This document shows, piece by piece, positions 24,429-32,919 of a DNA stretch of 64,000 nucleotides. Source of the DNA: CAIRDP01 sp037138335 (lineage in GTDB: Bacteria; Bacteroidota; Bacteroidia; Bacteroidales; FEN-979); contig JBAXIO010000019.1 of assembly GCA_037138335.1 (NCBI GenBank), positions 1-64,000 on the forward strand, in the 5' to 3' direction. A program made the position numbers and the translations under genes. Below the pieces are notes generated by a model. The model made no database searches and was not told where the DNA came from. It saw only the letters and a list, made by a program, of their open reading frames with translations. Within the stretch, counting starts at the first letter, position 1; each line of letters starts with the position of its first letter.

Positions 24429-25695
24429 AAAATACCTGCTGCTTCCATTGTTCATTCTGTGTATGTATTCAGGTTCGTATGCCCAGATCCGGATTGCCTC
24501 CCCATACTCAAGGTTCGGTATCGGCGATCTGAGCGGGAACAACAATGCCTGGAATTTCTCTCTTGGCCAAACCGGCATAGCACTTCGCAGTTCGACTCAT
24601 ATAAATTATACAAACCCTGCATCCTATACGGCTTTCGATTCCCTTTCGTTTGTTTTTGAAGGGGGGTTCACTTCCGAGTCGGTGAAGCTTACTTCAAGGC
24701 TTCAAAGCACTTCCCGATCCTATGCTTCCCTTGGCTATCTTACCTTTGGGATCCCCGTGACCAAATGGTGGAAAACAGCTCTCGGGCTTGTCCCTTTCAG
24801 TGATGTCGGGTACAATGTTATCAGTCCTGAAGAAAGTAAGACTGCCGGGACCATTCTCAGGCTATACACCGGTTCTGGCGGTGTAAACCGTTTTTTCTGG
24901 GGAAACGCATTTAATGTTACGAAGGACTTGTCGGTAGGCGTGAATGTCTCCTACCTCTTCGGGAACATGACAAGGGAAGCAACTGTGTTATTTTACGACT
25001 CCCTTCATACCATGAACTATAAAACTGATGCTTATATCAATGTCGGGGATTTTTACTACAGTTTCGGAGCTCAATACAGGATCCGGCTGAAAAGGGAAAT
25101 GTCGGTCATTGTCGGGGCAGTCTTCGCTCCAACCACCAGCATCACCTCCCATGCCAGCGGAATCGCAAACACCTTCCTTATCAGCTCAAGCGGGGTGGAA
25201 TATCCAAAAGATACAATTTCCATCCTGGATTCCTATAAAGGGGCGATACTTCTGCCATGGATGGCCGGCGGTGGACTCACATTTCAGAAGACCGATAACT
25301 TCATGGTCACTGTCGATTACCGTTATCAGAACTGGAAGTCTTTCAGGGCTTTTGGTTTGAACGATTCCCTTGCAAACAGCTATAAAATATCGGTTGGCGG
25401 TGAATTCGTCCCGAATGCCGACAACTACAGCAGTTATTTTTCCAGGATCAGGTACCGGCTTGGCTTTTATTTTGACCGCACCTACTTACAGCTCAGGGGT
25501 CGCCAGCTCAATGAATATGGTATCTCTATAGGCTTCGGGCTCCCTTTACGCGGGATGAAGACCATGATGAATATAGGCGGACAATTTGGTTCCCGGGGTA
25601 CCGTCCAGGGTGACCTTATCAAGGAAACGTACTTTAAATTCGTTCTTGGTTTTTCAATTTATGAACGCTGGTTCCATAAACGGAAGTATTTTTAA
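24421..25695 (+). CDS. Outer-membrane beta-barrel protein (FadL/PorV-like), 424 aa
   Basis: Signal peptide with cleavage near SYAQ-I, then a barrel with alternating hydrophobic strands, an early plug-like segment SPYSRFGIGDLSGNNNAW and the ending YERWFHKRKYF. SRFGIGD and a NPASY motif are found in FadL/OmpP1-like Bacteroidetes barrels. Probable outer-membrane transport or structural protein; substrate unknown. ATG chosen because it fits the signal peptide; an ATG 12 nt earlier is also in frame. It overlaps coaX by 8 nt and is followed after 4 nt by the lptC-like gene. Confidence 0.82.
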   Translation: MTKKYLLLPLFILCMYSGSYAQIRIASPYSRFGIGDLSGNNNAWNFSLGQTGIALRSSTHINYTNPASYTAFDSLSFVFEGGFTSESVKLTSRLQSTSRSYASLGYLTFGIPVTKWWKTALGLVPFSDVGYNVISPEESKTAGTILRLYTGSGGVNRFFWGNAFNVTKDLSVGVNVSYLFGNMTREATVLFYDSLHTMNYKTDAYINVGDFYYSFGAQYRIRLKREMSVIVGAVFAPTTSITSHASGIANTFLISSSGVEYPKDTISILDSYKGAILLPWMAGGGLTFQKTDNFMVTVDYRYQNWKSFRAFGLNDSLANSYKISVGGEFVPNADNYSSYFSRIRYRLGFYFDRTYLQLRGRQLNEYGISIGFGLPLRGMKTMMNIGGQFGSRGTVQGDLIKETYFKFVLGFSIYERWFHKRKYF

Positions 25696-25699
25696 TGAA

Positions 25700-26272
25700 G
25701 TGAAAGCAGTTATACCTCCACGGCTTATCAGGCTTCTGGCTATTCTTCAGCTGATCCTCCTTATGTTTTCAGCCTGTACCAAAGAAAAAGAAGCAGCTTC
25801 AATCAAACTTCACAGCTCGGAAGACCCGTCTATGTCGGCAGTCAATGTTGAGATCCTGTTCAGCGATTCAGGCAAAGTCCAGGCCAGGCTTACGGCACCT
25901 CTGCTGAATCAGTACGGGGGAAAAAACCCCAGGATGGACTTCCCCAGGGGGGTCAAACTTGTCATGTACGATTCTATAATGCGGGTTAAATCAACCTTGT
26001 CAGCTCTTTACGGGATCAGGTTTGATTTCAAAGGGTATATGGAAGGAAGGGGAAATGTTATCGTAAGGAACGAGCTGAAGAACGAACAACTCAATACCGA
26101 ACACCTGGTTTGGGATGAACGTAACCACCGCATTTATAATAATGACCCTATAAAGATCATCACACCCGGGAAAATTCTTTACGGCAATGACCTTGAATCG
26201 GATGAAACCTTCACCCGTTACAATTTCAAAAACCCTACCGGGCAGATGATGGTGAAGAAAGATTCGGTGTGA
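25700..26272 (+). CDS. lptC: LptC-like lipoprotein (LPS export periplasmic component), 190 aa
   Basis: With a GTG start just after the barrel gene, the N-terminus is an ideal SPII signal (VKAVIPPRLIRLLAILQLILLMFSAC), lipobox FSAC. The rest reads as the LptC/LptA beta-jellyroll: repeated strands with ARLTAPLLNQYGGK, DFPRGVKLVMYDS, ARY-like turns, EGRGNVIVRNE and LVWDERNHRIYNNDPIKI, which resembles the YrbK/LptC pattern of removing and reading off LPS. An ATG at 25661 is in frame but inside the previous gene. Bacteroidetes LptC is often a lipoprotein of this size; the assignment is by motif, not certain. Confidence 0.75.
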   Translation: MKAVIPPRLIRLLAILQLILLMFSACTKEKEAASIKLHSSEDPSMSAVNVEILFSDSGKVQARLTAPLLNQYGGKNPRMDFPRGVKLVMYDSIMRVKSTLSALYGIRFDFKGYMEGRGNVIVRNELKNEQLNTEHLVWDERNHRIYNNDPIKIITPGKILYGNDLESDETFTRYNFKNPTGQMMVKKDSV

Positions 26273-26280
26273 GGATTTCC

Positions 26281-26306
26281 AATTTACGAATTACGAATTA
26301 CGAATT
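26281..26306. repeat. TACGAAT heptamer array
   Basis: Three 7-nt units (TTACGAA repeated) between lptC and copy B of the 67-bp repeat. The same unit in inverted form appears at 23602-23620. Confidence 0.75.
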
Positions 26307-26336
26307 TTCTTTTGAAGCCGGCCGGAAATTGTGATT

Positions 26337-26403
26337 TCTAATTATTCGAATCATTGTTGATTTTATTGGTGCTCATTTCGGCTTCGCCTGACGTAAATCG
26401 TAA
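26337..26403. repeat. 67-bp interspersed repeat, copy B
   Basis: Direct-repeat partner of 23621-23687. The two copies bracket coaX, the barrel gene and lptC, 2.7 kb apart. Confidence 0.85.
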
Positions 26404-26431
26404 TTCTCTTTGCTGTTTTCCAAAAAAATCC

Positions 26432-26439
26432 TACCTTTG
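26432..26439 (+). promoter_or_regulatory. Bacteroidetes -7 box TACCTTTG for ppiD
   Basis: TACCTTTGCA, 23 nt before the ATG, downstream of the repeats. Confidence 0.65.
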
Positions 26440-26462
26440 CACTCCTTTTAAAACTAAGAATA

Positions 26463-28580
26463 ATGGCGATTATTGGAACTATCAGAAAGCAATCAGGCCT
26501 CGCGGTTATCATTGTAGGTGTGGCTATTGCTGCTTTTGTAATTGGTGATTTCGGAAAGAGAAGGGCAAAAGGGACAAACGACATAGCCGTAGTTAACGGT
26601 GAGGAGATCCCTTATACCGATTTTTCCGCAAAAGTTGAAGAATCCCTGGACATGCAAAAAGAAAACCGGGGTAATGAAAAGATTACCGACCAGGAAGCTT
26701 TTCAAATCCGTCAGGGTGTTTATGATAACCTGATCAAAGAAGTTATCATGGGTAAGGAATATGATGAGATCGGTCTTGTTGTGTCGCCTGAAGAACTATT
26801 TGACCAGGTCCAGGGGAAACAACCTCACAGGTATATTCTCCAGTATTTTAAAGATCCTAAAACCGGGGTTTACGATCCTGCAATCGTATTGAACTACCTG
26901 AAACAGCTCGACCAGATGGAACCCAAAGCCAGGAAACAATGGCTGGCTTTTGAAAAAGCCATTAAGGACGACCGCCAGGAGTCGAAATTCACCAACCTGG
27001 TATCAAAATCATTTTATATCCCAAAAGCTTTCATCAAGCAGGATTATATCAATAAAAACCGCAGCATGAAGCTCAGGTTCGTTTCTCCGAATCCTATGGA
27101 TATACCCGACAGCACAATAAAAATAACCGATGCCGATTACCAGGGATTTTATAATGATAACATTCAGTACTTTTATCAGGAAGAACCCTACCGCGATATT
27201 GACTTTATTACTTTTGACGTTCTCCCCAGCCAGGCCGACCGTAAAAGGACATCCGAAGACGTTGTCTCACTATATAAAGATTTCCTGGCTTCACCTGATC
27301 CAATCACTTTCATGAATGCCAATTCGGATAAAAAATACGATACCGGTTTTGTAAAAAAGGGAGTCCTTGCAGGCCGTTTAGACTCATTGCTTTACGATTC
27401 GAAGGTGGGCACCATCGTTCAGCCATTTGAACAAAATAATGTCTGGCTGATGGCCAAGCTCCTCGACATGCAGGACCGTCCCGATACTATGAAAGGCATG
27501 CAATGCCTGATTGCCTTCTCAAGCCCTGGTAACGAAGCGATCAAACGGACCAAGGAGCAGGCTAAGGCCAAGACCGACAGCCTTATGGAAATTCTGAAGA
27601 AGAAACCCGACATGCTCGCCAGTTTTGCAAGAAATGTTTCCGATTTCGGATCGGCAAAAGATGACGGGGGTGAACTTAAAGCAATTGTTGATGGAAATGC
27701 CGGTTATGCATTGTTTTATAATGCCGGATTGAAAATGAAACCCAAAGAAATCAAGGTTCTCGAAACGAGGATTGGTTATGCCATTTTCAGACTTGACGAT
27801 AAATCAAAACCCGTGAAAAAGATGAGGGTTGCAGTTGTGGCCAGAAATGTTGAGCCCAGTAACCAGACATACCAGGACACTTATACCAAGGCAAGTGCAT
27901 TTGCAGGCCAGTACAGGACCTCCGAAGCCTTTGACAAGGCATCATCCCAGCAGGGCCTTTCAAAACGCCAGGCTCCTAATTTGAGAGAAGCCGATAACAC
28001 GGTCATGGGCCTGCCAAATGGAAGAGAAGTTGTTCGCTGGGCTTTCTCTGAGAATACAAAGGTTGGGGACATCTCTCCCGTGTTTGACCTCCAGGGTAAA
28101 TATATGGTGGCAATACTAAAATCATCAACCCCTAAAGGAGCTATCCCTCTGGATAATATAAAGACCCGTATCGAAGCATCGGTAAGAAGCTACAAGAAAG
28201 TGAATCTGGAAGCAGATAAGCTTGCAAAGGTTATGGAAGGCACAAAAGACCTGTATGCTATTGCGGCACAAATGAAGTCAAAAGTTGATACAGCAGTGAT
28301 CAGCTTTAATGGAATGAACCGCGCCGCGATTGCACGCGATGCCAACGTTGTTGGAATACTCTTCACATCACCTTTTGCTAAACTTCTCGGCCCGCTTAAA
28401 GGCCGCTCAGGATCTTATGCTGCAATCATTGACGGTATAAACGATGCCCCTAAGAAAGATGACTATTTTTCTGATATACAGATGCAGAAATCCCTTTTTG
28501 AGCAGCGCGCTGCCAGCTCTTTATATCCTGCCCTTCAGAAAATTTCTAAAATCACTGATTCCAGGCTGAGGTTCTATTAG
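26463..28580 (+). CDS. ppiD: PpiD/SurA-like periplasmic chaperone and prolyl isomerase, 705 aa
   Basis: Inner-membrane-anchored folding factor. A single membrane segment (about 10-28) with a cytoplasmic start MAIIGTIRKQS is followed by SurA_N-type chaperone sequence (NGEEIPYTDFSAKVEES...). The middle has a parvulin-like portion, and the C-terminal half (PNGREVVRWAFSENTKVGDISPVF) has the PpiD parvulin/C-domain signature. Bacteroidetes PpiD is ~700 aa, so the length fits. Its role is to escort outer-membrane and secreted proteins as they leave the Sec channel. A bidirectional terminator follows. Confidence 0.88.
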   Translation: MAIIGTIRKQSGLAVIIVGVAIAAFVIGDFGKRRAKGTNDIAVVNGEEIPYTDFSAKVEESLDMQKENRGNEKITDQEAFQIRQGVYDNLIKEVIMGKEYDEIGLVVSPEELFDQVQGKQPHRYILQYFKDPKTGVYDPAIVLNYLKQLDQMEPKARKQWLAFEKAIKDDRQESKFTNLVSKSFYIPKAFIKQDYINKNRSMKLRFVSPNPMDIPDSTIKITDADYQGFYNDNIQYFYQEEPYRDIDFITFDVLPSQADRKRTSEDVVSLYKDFLASPDPITFMNANSDKKYDTGFVKKGVLAGRLDSLLYDSKVGTIVQPFEQNNVWLMAKLLDMQDRPDTMKGMQCLIAFSSPGNEAIKRTKEQAKAKTDSLMEILKKKPDMLASFARNVSDFGSAKDDGGELKAIVDGNAGYALFYNAGLKMKPKEIKVLETRIGYAIFRLDDKSKPVKKMRVAVVARNVEPSNQTYQDTYTKASAFAGQYRTSEAFDKASSQQGLSKRQAPNLREADNTVMGLPNGREVVRWAFSENTKVGDISPVFDLQGKYMVAILKSSTPKGAIPLDNIKTRIEASVRSYKKVNLEADKLAKVMEGTKDLYAIAAQMKSKVDTAVISFNGMNRAAIARDANVVGILFTSPFAKLLGPLKGRSGSYAAIIDGINDAPKKDDYFSDIQMQKSLFEQRAASSLYPALQKISKITDSRLRFY

Positions 28581-28621
28581 GATTTTTAGATGCAGGATTG
28601 GATTCTTGCAGGAATTAACAG

Positions 28622-28656
28622 GAAAGGCTGCTCAAACAGGGCAGCCTTTCTTATTT
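28622..28656. terminator. Bidirectional terminator between ppiD and PKD lipoprotein
   Basis: Perfect 10-bp stem GAAAGGCTGC/GCAGCCTTTC with a 9-nt loop, followed by T-rich sequence on the plus strand. The PKD gene stop lies at its edge. Confidence 0.8.
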
Positions 28657-28983
28657 TACCGTATCTGAGATAACCACGTTTTGGGCTGTGGATGCCCATT
28701 CTTTCTGGCTCTCAGTATAAGCCCTCAGGGTTACAATGTATTTTCCGGGACGGGTGTAGATCTTAACCGGCTCTTTTGCCCAAGAAGTAGAGTCATCCCC
28801 AAAGTTCCATACCCAGGCATACGAATTCTCGGAATTATTGATGAACGTGACTTTGCATGGTATTTTAAAACCATTGGTCCCTTTAAATGTGAATGCGGCT
28901 ATAGGAACTGGTTCATTTTTATAACAGCCTCCGAAAATAATCAGCAGGAAGGCCGGTATCAATATGGCTCGTGAACGTCGCAT
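28651..28983 (-). CDS. PKD-domain lipoprotein, 110 aa
   Basis: Lipobox IFGGC (Cys20) marks an exported lipoprotein. A single PKD domain follows: FTFKGTNG, VTFINNSENSYAWVWNFGDDS, then the closing TRPGKYIVTLRAY. PKD domains serve as surface adhesion or carbohydrate-binding modules. It starts 15 nt after atpC and may be read through from the atpD operon, which is not a usual partner. Ligand unknown. Confidence 0.85.
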   Translation of the reverse strand: MRRSRAILIPAFLLIIFGGCYKNEPVPIAAFTFKGTNGFKIPCKVTFINNSENSYAWVWNFGDDSTSWAKEPVKIYTRPGKYIVTLRAYTESQKEWASTAQNVVISDTVK

Positions 28984-28998
28984 AAGGCAAATCCGGAA

Positions 28999-29238
28999 TT
29001 ATTCCGCAAGAATGAGAACCTTGTTGGAGAGAACTTCAATAACCCCTCCGTTGATTTCGAAATACTGCTCCTTTTCGTTTTTATTCTGAAGCTTGACCCT
29101 GCCTTTTTTCAGGATTGAGATCAGGGGGGCATGGTCTTTCAGGATTTCAAAGGAACCGTCAATACCGGGCAATTGCACCAGTTCTACCTGGTCGCCGGTA
29201 AACAGGGTGGCGTCGGGAGTTATAATATCTACTTTCAT
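28999..29238 (-). CDS. atpC: F1 ATP synthase epsilon subunit, short form, 79 aa
   Basis: N-terminal beta-sandwich of the epsilon subunit (MKVDIITPDATLFTGDQVELVQLPG...DHAPLI). The C-terminal helical hairpin that inhibits ATP hydrolysis in E. coli (epsilon ~138 aa) is absent, as in many Bacteroidetes. It follows atpD by 8 nt. Confidence 0.95.
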   Translation of the reverse strand: MKVDIITPDATLFTGDQVELVQLPGIDGSFEILKDHAPLISILKKGRVKLQNKNEKEQYFEINGGVIEVLSNKVLILAE

Positions 29239-29246
29239 GGTTTTCC

Positions 29247-30773
29247 CTATTTACTCTCGGCCATCAGTCTCTTCCCTTTTTCGATGGCTTCTTCTATTGT
29301 TCCAACAAGGTTAAATGCCGATTCGGGATATTCATCAACCATGCCGTCCATAATCATATTGAAGCCTTTGATCGTGTCTTCAATATTGACGAACGCCCCC
29401 GGAATACCGGTGAACTGGGTGGCAACATGGAAAGGCTGTGACAGGAACCTCTGGACGCGCCTTGCACGGGCAACTACCAGTTTGTCTTCGTCGGAAAGCT
29501 CATCCATACCAAGAATGGCAATAATATCCTGCAGTTCCTTATACCTCTGAAGTATCCTTTTCACCCTTTGTGCTGTGTTATAATGCTCTTCACCGACCAC
29601 ATCCAGTGACAGTATCCTCGAAGTGGAATCAAGGGGGTCAACGGCTGGGTAAATCCCCAATTCGGAAATTTTACGGCTTAAGACCGTAGTGGCATCAAGA
29701 TGGGCAAAAGTAGTCGCAGGCGCCGGGTCCGTAAGGTCGTCGGCAGGAACGTAAACAGCCTGGACTGAGGTGATGGAGCCCCTTTTGGTTGAGGTGATCC
29801 TCTCCTGCATGATCCCCATTTCTGTTGCTAATGTAGGCTGATAACCTACTGCCGAAGGCATGCGTCCGAGCAAAGCCGAGACTTCAGAACCGGCCTGGGT
29901 GAACCTGAAAATATTGTCAATGAAGAACAGTATATCACGGCCTCCCGACTTTTCGTCCCCGTCGCGGAAATACTCGGCAACAGTCAAACCCGATAATGCA
30001 ACACGCGCACGTGCCCCGGGAGGTTCATTCATTTGGCCGAATACAAGTGTAGCCTGGGATTCTGCAAGTTCTTTGCGGTCAACCTTTGAGAGATCCCATC
30101 CGCCTTTTTCCATTTCCTCAAGGAACTCCTTCCCATATCGTATTACCCCCGATTCAATCATTTCACGGAGAAGGTCGTTCCCTTCACGGGTACGCTCCCC
30201 AACGCCGCCAAACACCGACATCCCGGAATATTTCTTTGCAATATTGTTGATGAGTTCCATGATGATTACCGTCTTGCCAACGCCGGCACCGCCAAACAAA
30301 CCAATTTTACCACCCTTCGAATACGGTTCTATCAGGTCTATAACCTTGATCCCGGTATACAGAACTTCTTTGGTCGTCGTAAGCTGGTCAAACGCCGGCG
30401 GGTCACGGTGAATGGGGTAAGTATGAGCCCTGGAAACATCACCCAGGCCGTCGATAGGATTCCCGATGACATTAAATAACCTTCCTCTGATATCTTCGGT
30501 GGCAGGCATTGAAATAGGGCCTCCCCTTTCAACTACGTCCATACCCCTCCGGAGACCATCGGTGGAATCCATGGCAATGGTCCTCATGGTATTCTCCCCT
30601 ATGTCATACTGGCATTCAAGAACGATCACGTCCCCGTTTTCATTCTTTACCTCAAGAGCATCATAGATATTCGGGAGAGCAACTCCTTCATTAAAAGCCA
30701 CGTCGATAACGGGGCCGATGATCTGTAATATCTTCCCCTTAATCAGTTCTTTACTTGATACTTTTGCTTGCAT
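29247..30773 (-). CDS. atpD: F1 ATP synthase beta subunit, 508 aa
   Basis: Catalytic subunit of the F1 ATPase. Walker A GGAGVGKTV, the arginine-finger region, DELSDEDKLVV and the GERTREGNDL loop are all present. The other F1Fo genes are not in this window; Bacteroidetes often split atpD-atpC from the rest. The start codon is followed by a basic N-terminus, and a TAnnTTTG box lies 21-28 nt upstream. Together with the short epsilon it encodes the catalytic core with reduced epsilon inhibition. Confidence 0.97.
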   Translation of the reverse strand: MQAKVSSKELIKGKILQIIGPVIDVAFNEGVALPNIYDALEVKNENGDVIVLECQYDIGENTMRTIAMDSTDGLRRGMDVVERGGPISMPATEDIRGRLFNVIGNPIDGLGDVSRAHTYPIHRDPPAFDQLTTTKEVLYTGIKVIDLIEPYSKGGKIGLFGGAGVGKTVIIMELINNIAKKYSGMSVFGGVGERTREGNDLLREMIESGVIRYGKEFLEEMEKGGWDLSKVDRKELAESQATLVFGQMNEPPGARARVALSGLTVAEYFRDGDEKSGGRDILFFIDNIFRFTQAGSEVSALLGRMPSAVGYQPTLATEMGIMQERITSTKRGSITSVQAVYVPADDLTDPAPATTFAHLDATTVLSRKISELGIYPAVDPLDSTSRILSLDVVGEEHYNTAQRVKRILQRYKELQDIIAILGMDELSDEDKLVVARARRVQRFLSQPFHVATQFTGIPGAFVNIEDTIKGFNMIMDGMVDEYPESAFNLVGTIEEAIEKGKRLMAESK

Positions 30774-30793
30774 ATACCTGTGGAAAATTTATA

Positions 30794-30801
30794 CAAACCT
30801 A
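30794..30801 (-). promoter_or_regulatory. Bacteroidetes -7 box TAGGTTTG for atpD-atpC
   Basis: Exact TAnnTTTG match 21 nt upstream of the atpD ATG. Confidence 0.55.
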
Positions 30802-30890
30802 AGCTAATTTGGCGAAATGAACAAGAGCAGAAAGAATAAATCCGCAATTTTAGCGTTTCTGAATTACCCAACCCTAACAAGTTTTATAAA

Positions 30891-31754
30891 ATGCACATTT
30901 GCAAGAAGTGGTTGCTTGCCCTGGTTTTTATTCCATTTATGTCATTCGGACAGCGGAATGTCGATGCCATCATCGATACCGTTGAAATGAAGAACGGGAC
31001 TGTACTGCTGTTTAAAAATTATACCTGGGAATATCTTGAGAACGAACCCGTGATGATGAGTATCGAGGAGGATTCTACCGGGATATTCAGCAACCAGTGG
31101 ATCAATGACCAAATATTTGCATATAAGATGCAAAGGGACTCCATAAAGGATACCCTTCTGGTACTTGTCGATTCTATCCATCCGTTTCATATGCCGGTAT
31201 ACGGGCACCTTTTCCGTGGCTTTACATACACTCACAAGGGCCTGGATATCAAACTCAACAAGGGTGATACCGTGAGGGCCGCCTTCAATGGCGTGGTTCG
31301 TTATGCCAAATACAACCGTGGTGGTTTCGGCAACCTGGTCATCATCAGGCATTATAACGGGCTAGAATCCTATTATGCCCATAATTCAAAACTCCTTGTG
31401 CGCGTAAACCAGGTCATGAAAGCAGGGGATCCCATATCCCTCGGCGGTTCCAGCGGCAGAAGCCGAGGCCCCCACTGTCATTTCGAACTGAGGTATAAAG
31501 ATGTTCCGATGGATGCCTTAAGGGTTATAGATTTCGACAACCAGAAACTTATAACAAGAAGTTTCCCCATCACCAAAAAGGTTTTTTATCCCAACGATTA
31601 TAATGGAAATGCCGTTTACCACAAGATCAAAAACGGGGATACCCTGGGCCACCTGGCCAGGAAATACCATACCAACGTCAAGGAGATCTGTGCCATGAAT
31701 AAAATCAAGACGAATTCGAAACTGAAGGTTGGAAGTACGATAAGGGTAAAATAA
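30891..31754 (+). CDS. M23 (LytM) metallopeptidase with C-terminal LysM, 287 aa
   Basis: Exported cell-wall hydrolase. Signal peptide to about residue 20. The M23 domain has zinc ligands His115 and Asp119 in HKGLDI, His164 in YYAHN and His197 in GPHCHFE, so it should be an active endopeptidase. A LysM peptidoglycan-binding repeat sits at about 243-287 (KNGDTLGHLARKYHTNVKEICAMN). Start ATG follows an AT-rich tract; no consensus box is visible. A GTGACT array separates it from lspA. Confidence 0.92.
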   Translation: MHICKKWLLALVFIPFMSFGQRNVDAIIDTVEMKNGTVLLFKNYTWEYLENEPVMMSIEEDSTGIFSNQWINDQIFAYKMQRDSIKDTLLVLVDSIHPFHMPVYGHLFRGFTYTHKGLDIKLNKGDTVRAAFNGVVRYAKYNRGGFGNLVIIRHYNGLESYYAHNSKLLVRVNQVMKAGDPISLGGSSGRSRGPHCHFELRYKDVPMDALRVIDFDNQKLITRSFPITKKVFYPNDYNGNAVYHKIKNGDTLGHLARKYHTNVKEICAMNKIKTNSKLKVGSTIRVK

Positions 31755-31758
31755 AATC

Positions 31759-31812
31759 AGTGAATAGTGACTAGAGACTAGTTAACAGTGACTAAAATCA
31801 TTCACCAGTCAC
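31759..31812. repeat. AGTGACT heptamer array reaching into lspA
   Basis: About seven 7-nt units (AGTGAAT, AGTGACT, AGAGACT, AGTTAAC, AGTGACT, ...) with an inverted part TTCACCAGTCACTT. The last units form the final codons of lspA (VTGE-stop), so the array supplies its stop codon. Same GTGAnnn family as 2376-2427 and 60124-60197. Confidence 0.85.
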
Positions 31813-32409
31813 TTTATTCGGGAATATCTTTCTCTGGAAAACAATCAGCAAAAGCACACCCGTGGTTATCGCCGAGTCGGCAATATTAAAAACGGGTCTG
31901 AAAAAGACAAGATCTTCCCCTCCGTAAAAGGGGACCCAGTTGGGGAACCTGGTTTCAATGATCGGAAAATAAAACATGTCAACCACCTTCCCATGCAGGA
32001 AAGAAGCGTACCCCCCGCCTTTAGGAAACAGGGTGGAAAGTTGCATATATGAACTTTCATTGAAAATGAGGCCGTAAAAAGCAGAGTCTATAATATTGCC
32101 GATAGCTCCTGCAAGTATCAGGGAAATACAAACGATCATCAGGGTCCCTGCCCCCTTTTTCGCTGCAGTTTTAAGCCACCAGAATATGGCTGTGATCGCA
32201 ATAATGCGGAATATACTCAGGATCAGCTTTCCCCATTGCCCACCCAGTCTCATCCCAAAGGCCATCCCTTCATTTTCTGTAAAATGAAGATAAAACCAAT
32301 GGCCGATTACAGGATGGCTTTCCCCGAGATAAAACGTTGATTTAATCCAGATTTTGAGGATCTGATCTGCAAGGAGGATCAGAAGTACTATCCAGACGGC
32401 TTTTTTCAT
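31798..32409 (-). CDS. lspA: Prolipoprotein signal peptidase (LspA), 203 aa
   Basis: Inner-membrane aspartic protease that removes signal peptides from lipoproteins. Four membrane segments; catalytic Asp pair in NIIDSAFYG and FNIADSAIT. An insert between the second and third segments makes it longer than the ~160 aa proteobacterial enzyme, as in other Bacteroidetes. ATGA overlap (4 nt) with the dksA-like gene shows coupling. Its 3' codons are repeat-encoded. Confidence 0.95.
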   Translation of the reverse strand: MKKAVWIVLLILLADQILKIWIKSTFYLGESHPVIGHWFYLHFTENEGMAFGMRLGGQWGKLILSIFRIIAITAIFWWLKTAAKKGAGTLMIVCISLILAGAIGNIIDSAFYGLIFNESSYMQLSTLFPKGGGYASFLHGKVVDMFYFPIIETRFPNWVPFYGGEDLVFFRPVFNIADSAITTGVLLLIVFQRKIFPNKVTGE

Positions 32410-32855
32410 TCTTCGTGATCCAACAGATCGGTAGTCTGCTTCTGAACAACAGAGGGTGCAGTTTGTACGCGTTTGGCTTCAATGCTCAGGGTGGCATGGG
32501 GTACCGAGCGTAAACGGTCTTTGGGAATCAACTTTCCCGTGACCCTGCATATGCCATAGGTCTTGTTCTCTATGCGGATAAGAGCATTTTCAAGGGATTT
32601 GATGAATTTTTCCTGGCGTGCGGCAAATTTGCTGTTCTCTTCCTTTGAAAAAACCTGATACCCTTCTTCAAGAACCTTGAAGGTAGGCGAAGTATCGTTG
32701 GTATCATGTTCATTCCCCGTTGTGTAGGCATCGGTAAGAAGTTGGAGGTCATTATGGGCCTTCTCAAGCTTCTGAAGAATAATCTGTTTGAACTCATCAA
32801 GTTCCTCGTCGGTATACCTTGTTTTTGCTTTCTCCGGTGCTGTTGCTTTTTTCAT
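32406..32855 (-). CDS. DksA/TraR-like protein lacking most zinc cysteines, 149 aa
   Basis: Coiled-coil N-terminus (residues ~15-95) then a DksA C-terminal region: GICRVTGKLIPKDRLRSVPHATLSIE. The usual Cys4 finger CxxCG...C..C keeps only the first Cys (GIC-RVTG), the last pair being SIEA. Zinc-free DksA relatives occur in Bacteroidetes. DksA works with ppGpp to tune transcription; whether this variant does is inferred. It is coupled to lspA downstream. Confidence 0.85.
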   Translation of the reverse strand: MKKATAPEKAKTRYTDEELDEFKQIILQKLEKAHNDLQLLTDAYTTGNEHDTNDTSPTFKVLEEGYQVFSKEENSKFAARQEKFIKSLENALIRIENKTYGICRVTGKLIPKDRLRSVPHATLSIEAKRVQTAPSVVQKQTTDLLDHEE

Positions 32856-32919
32856 AGCGCGTCACGTTAATATTCTAAAACAAACAACGACAGAAATCTA
32901 GCTCCCTGCCGTTTGCAAA

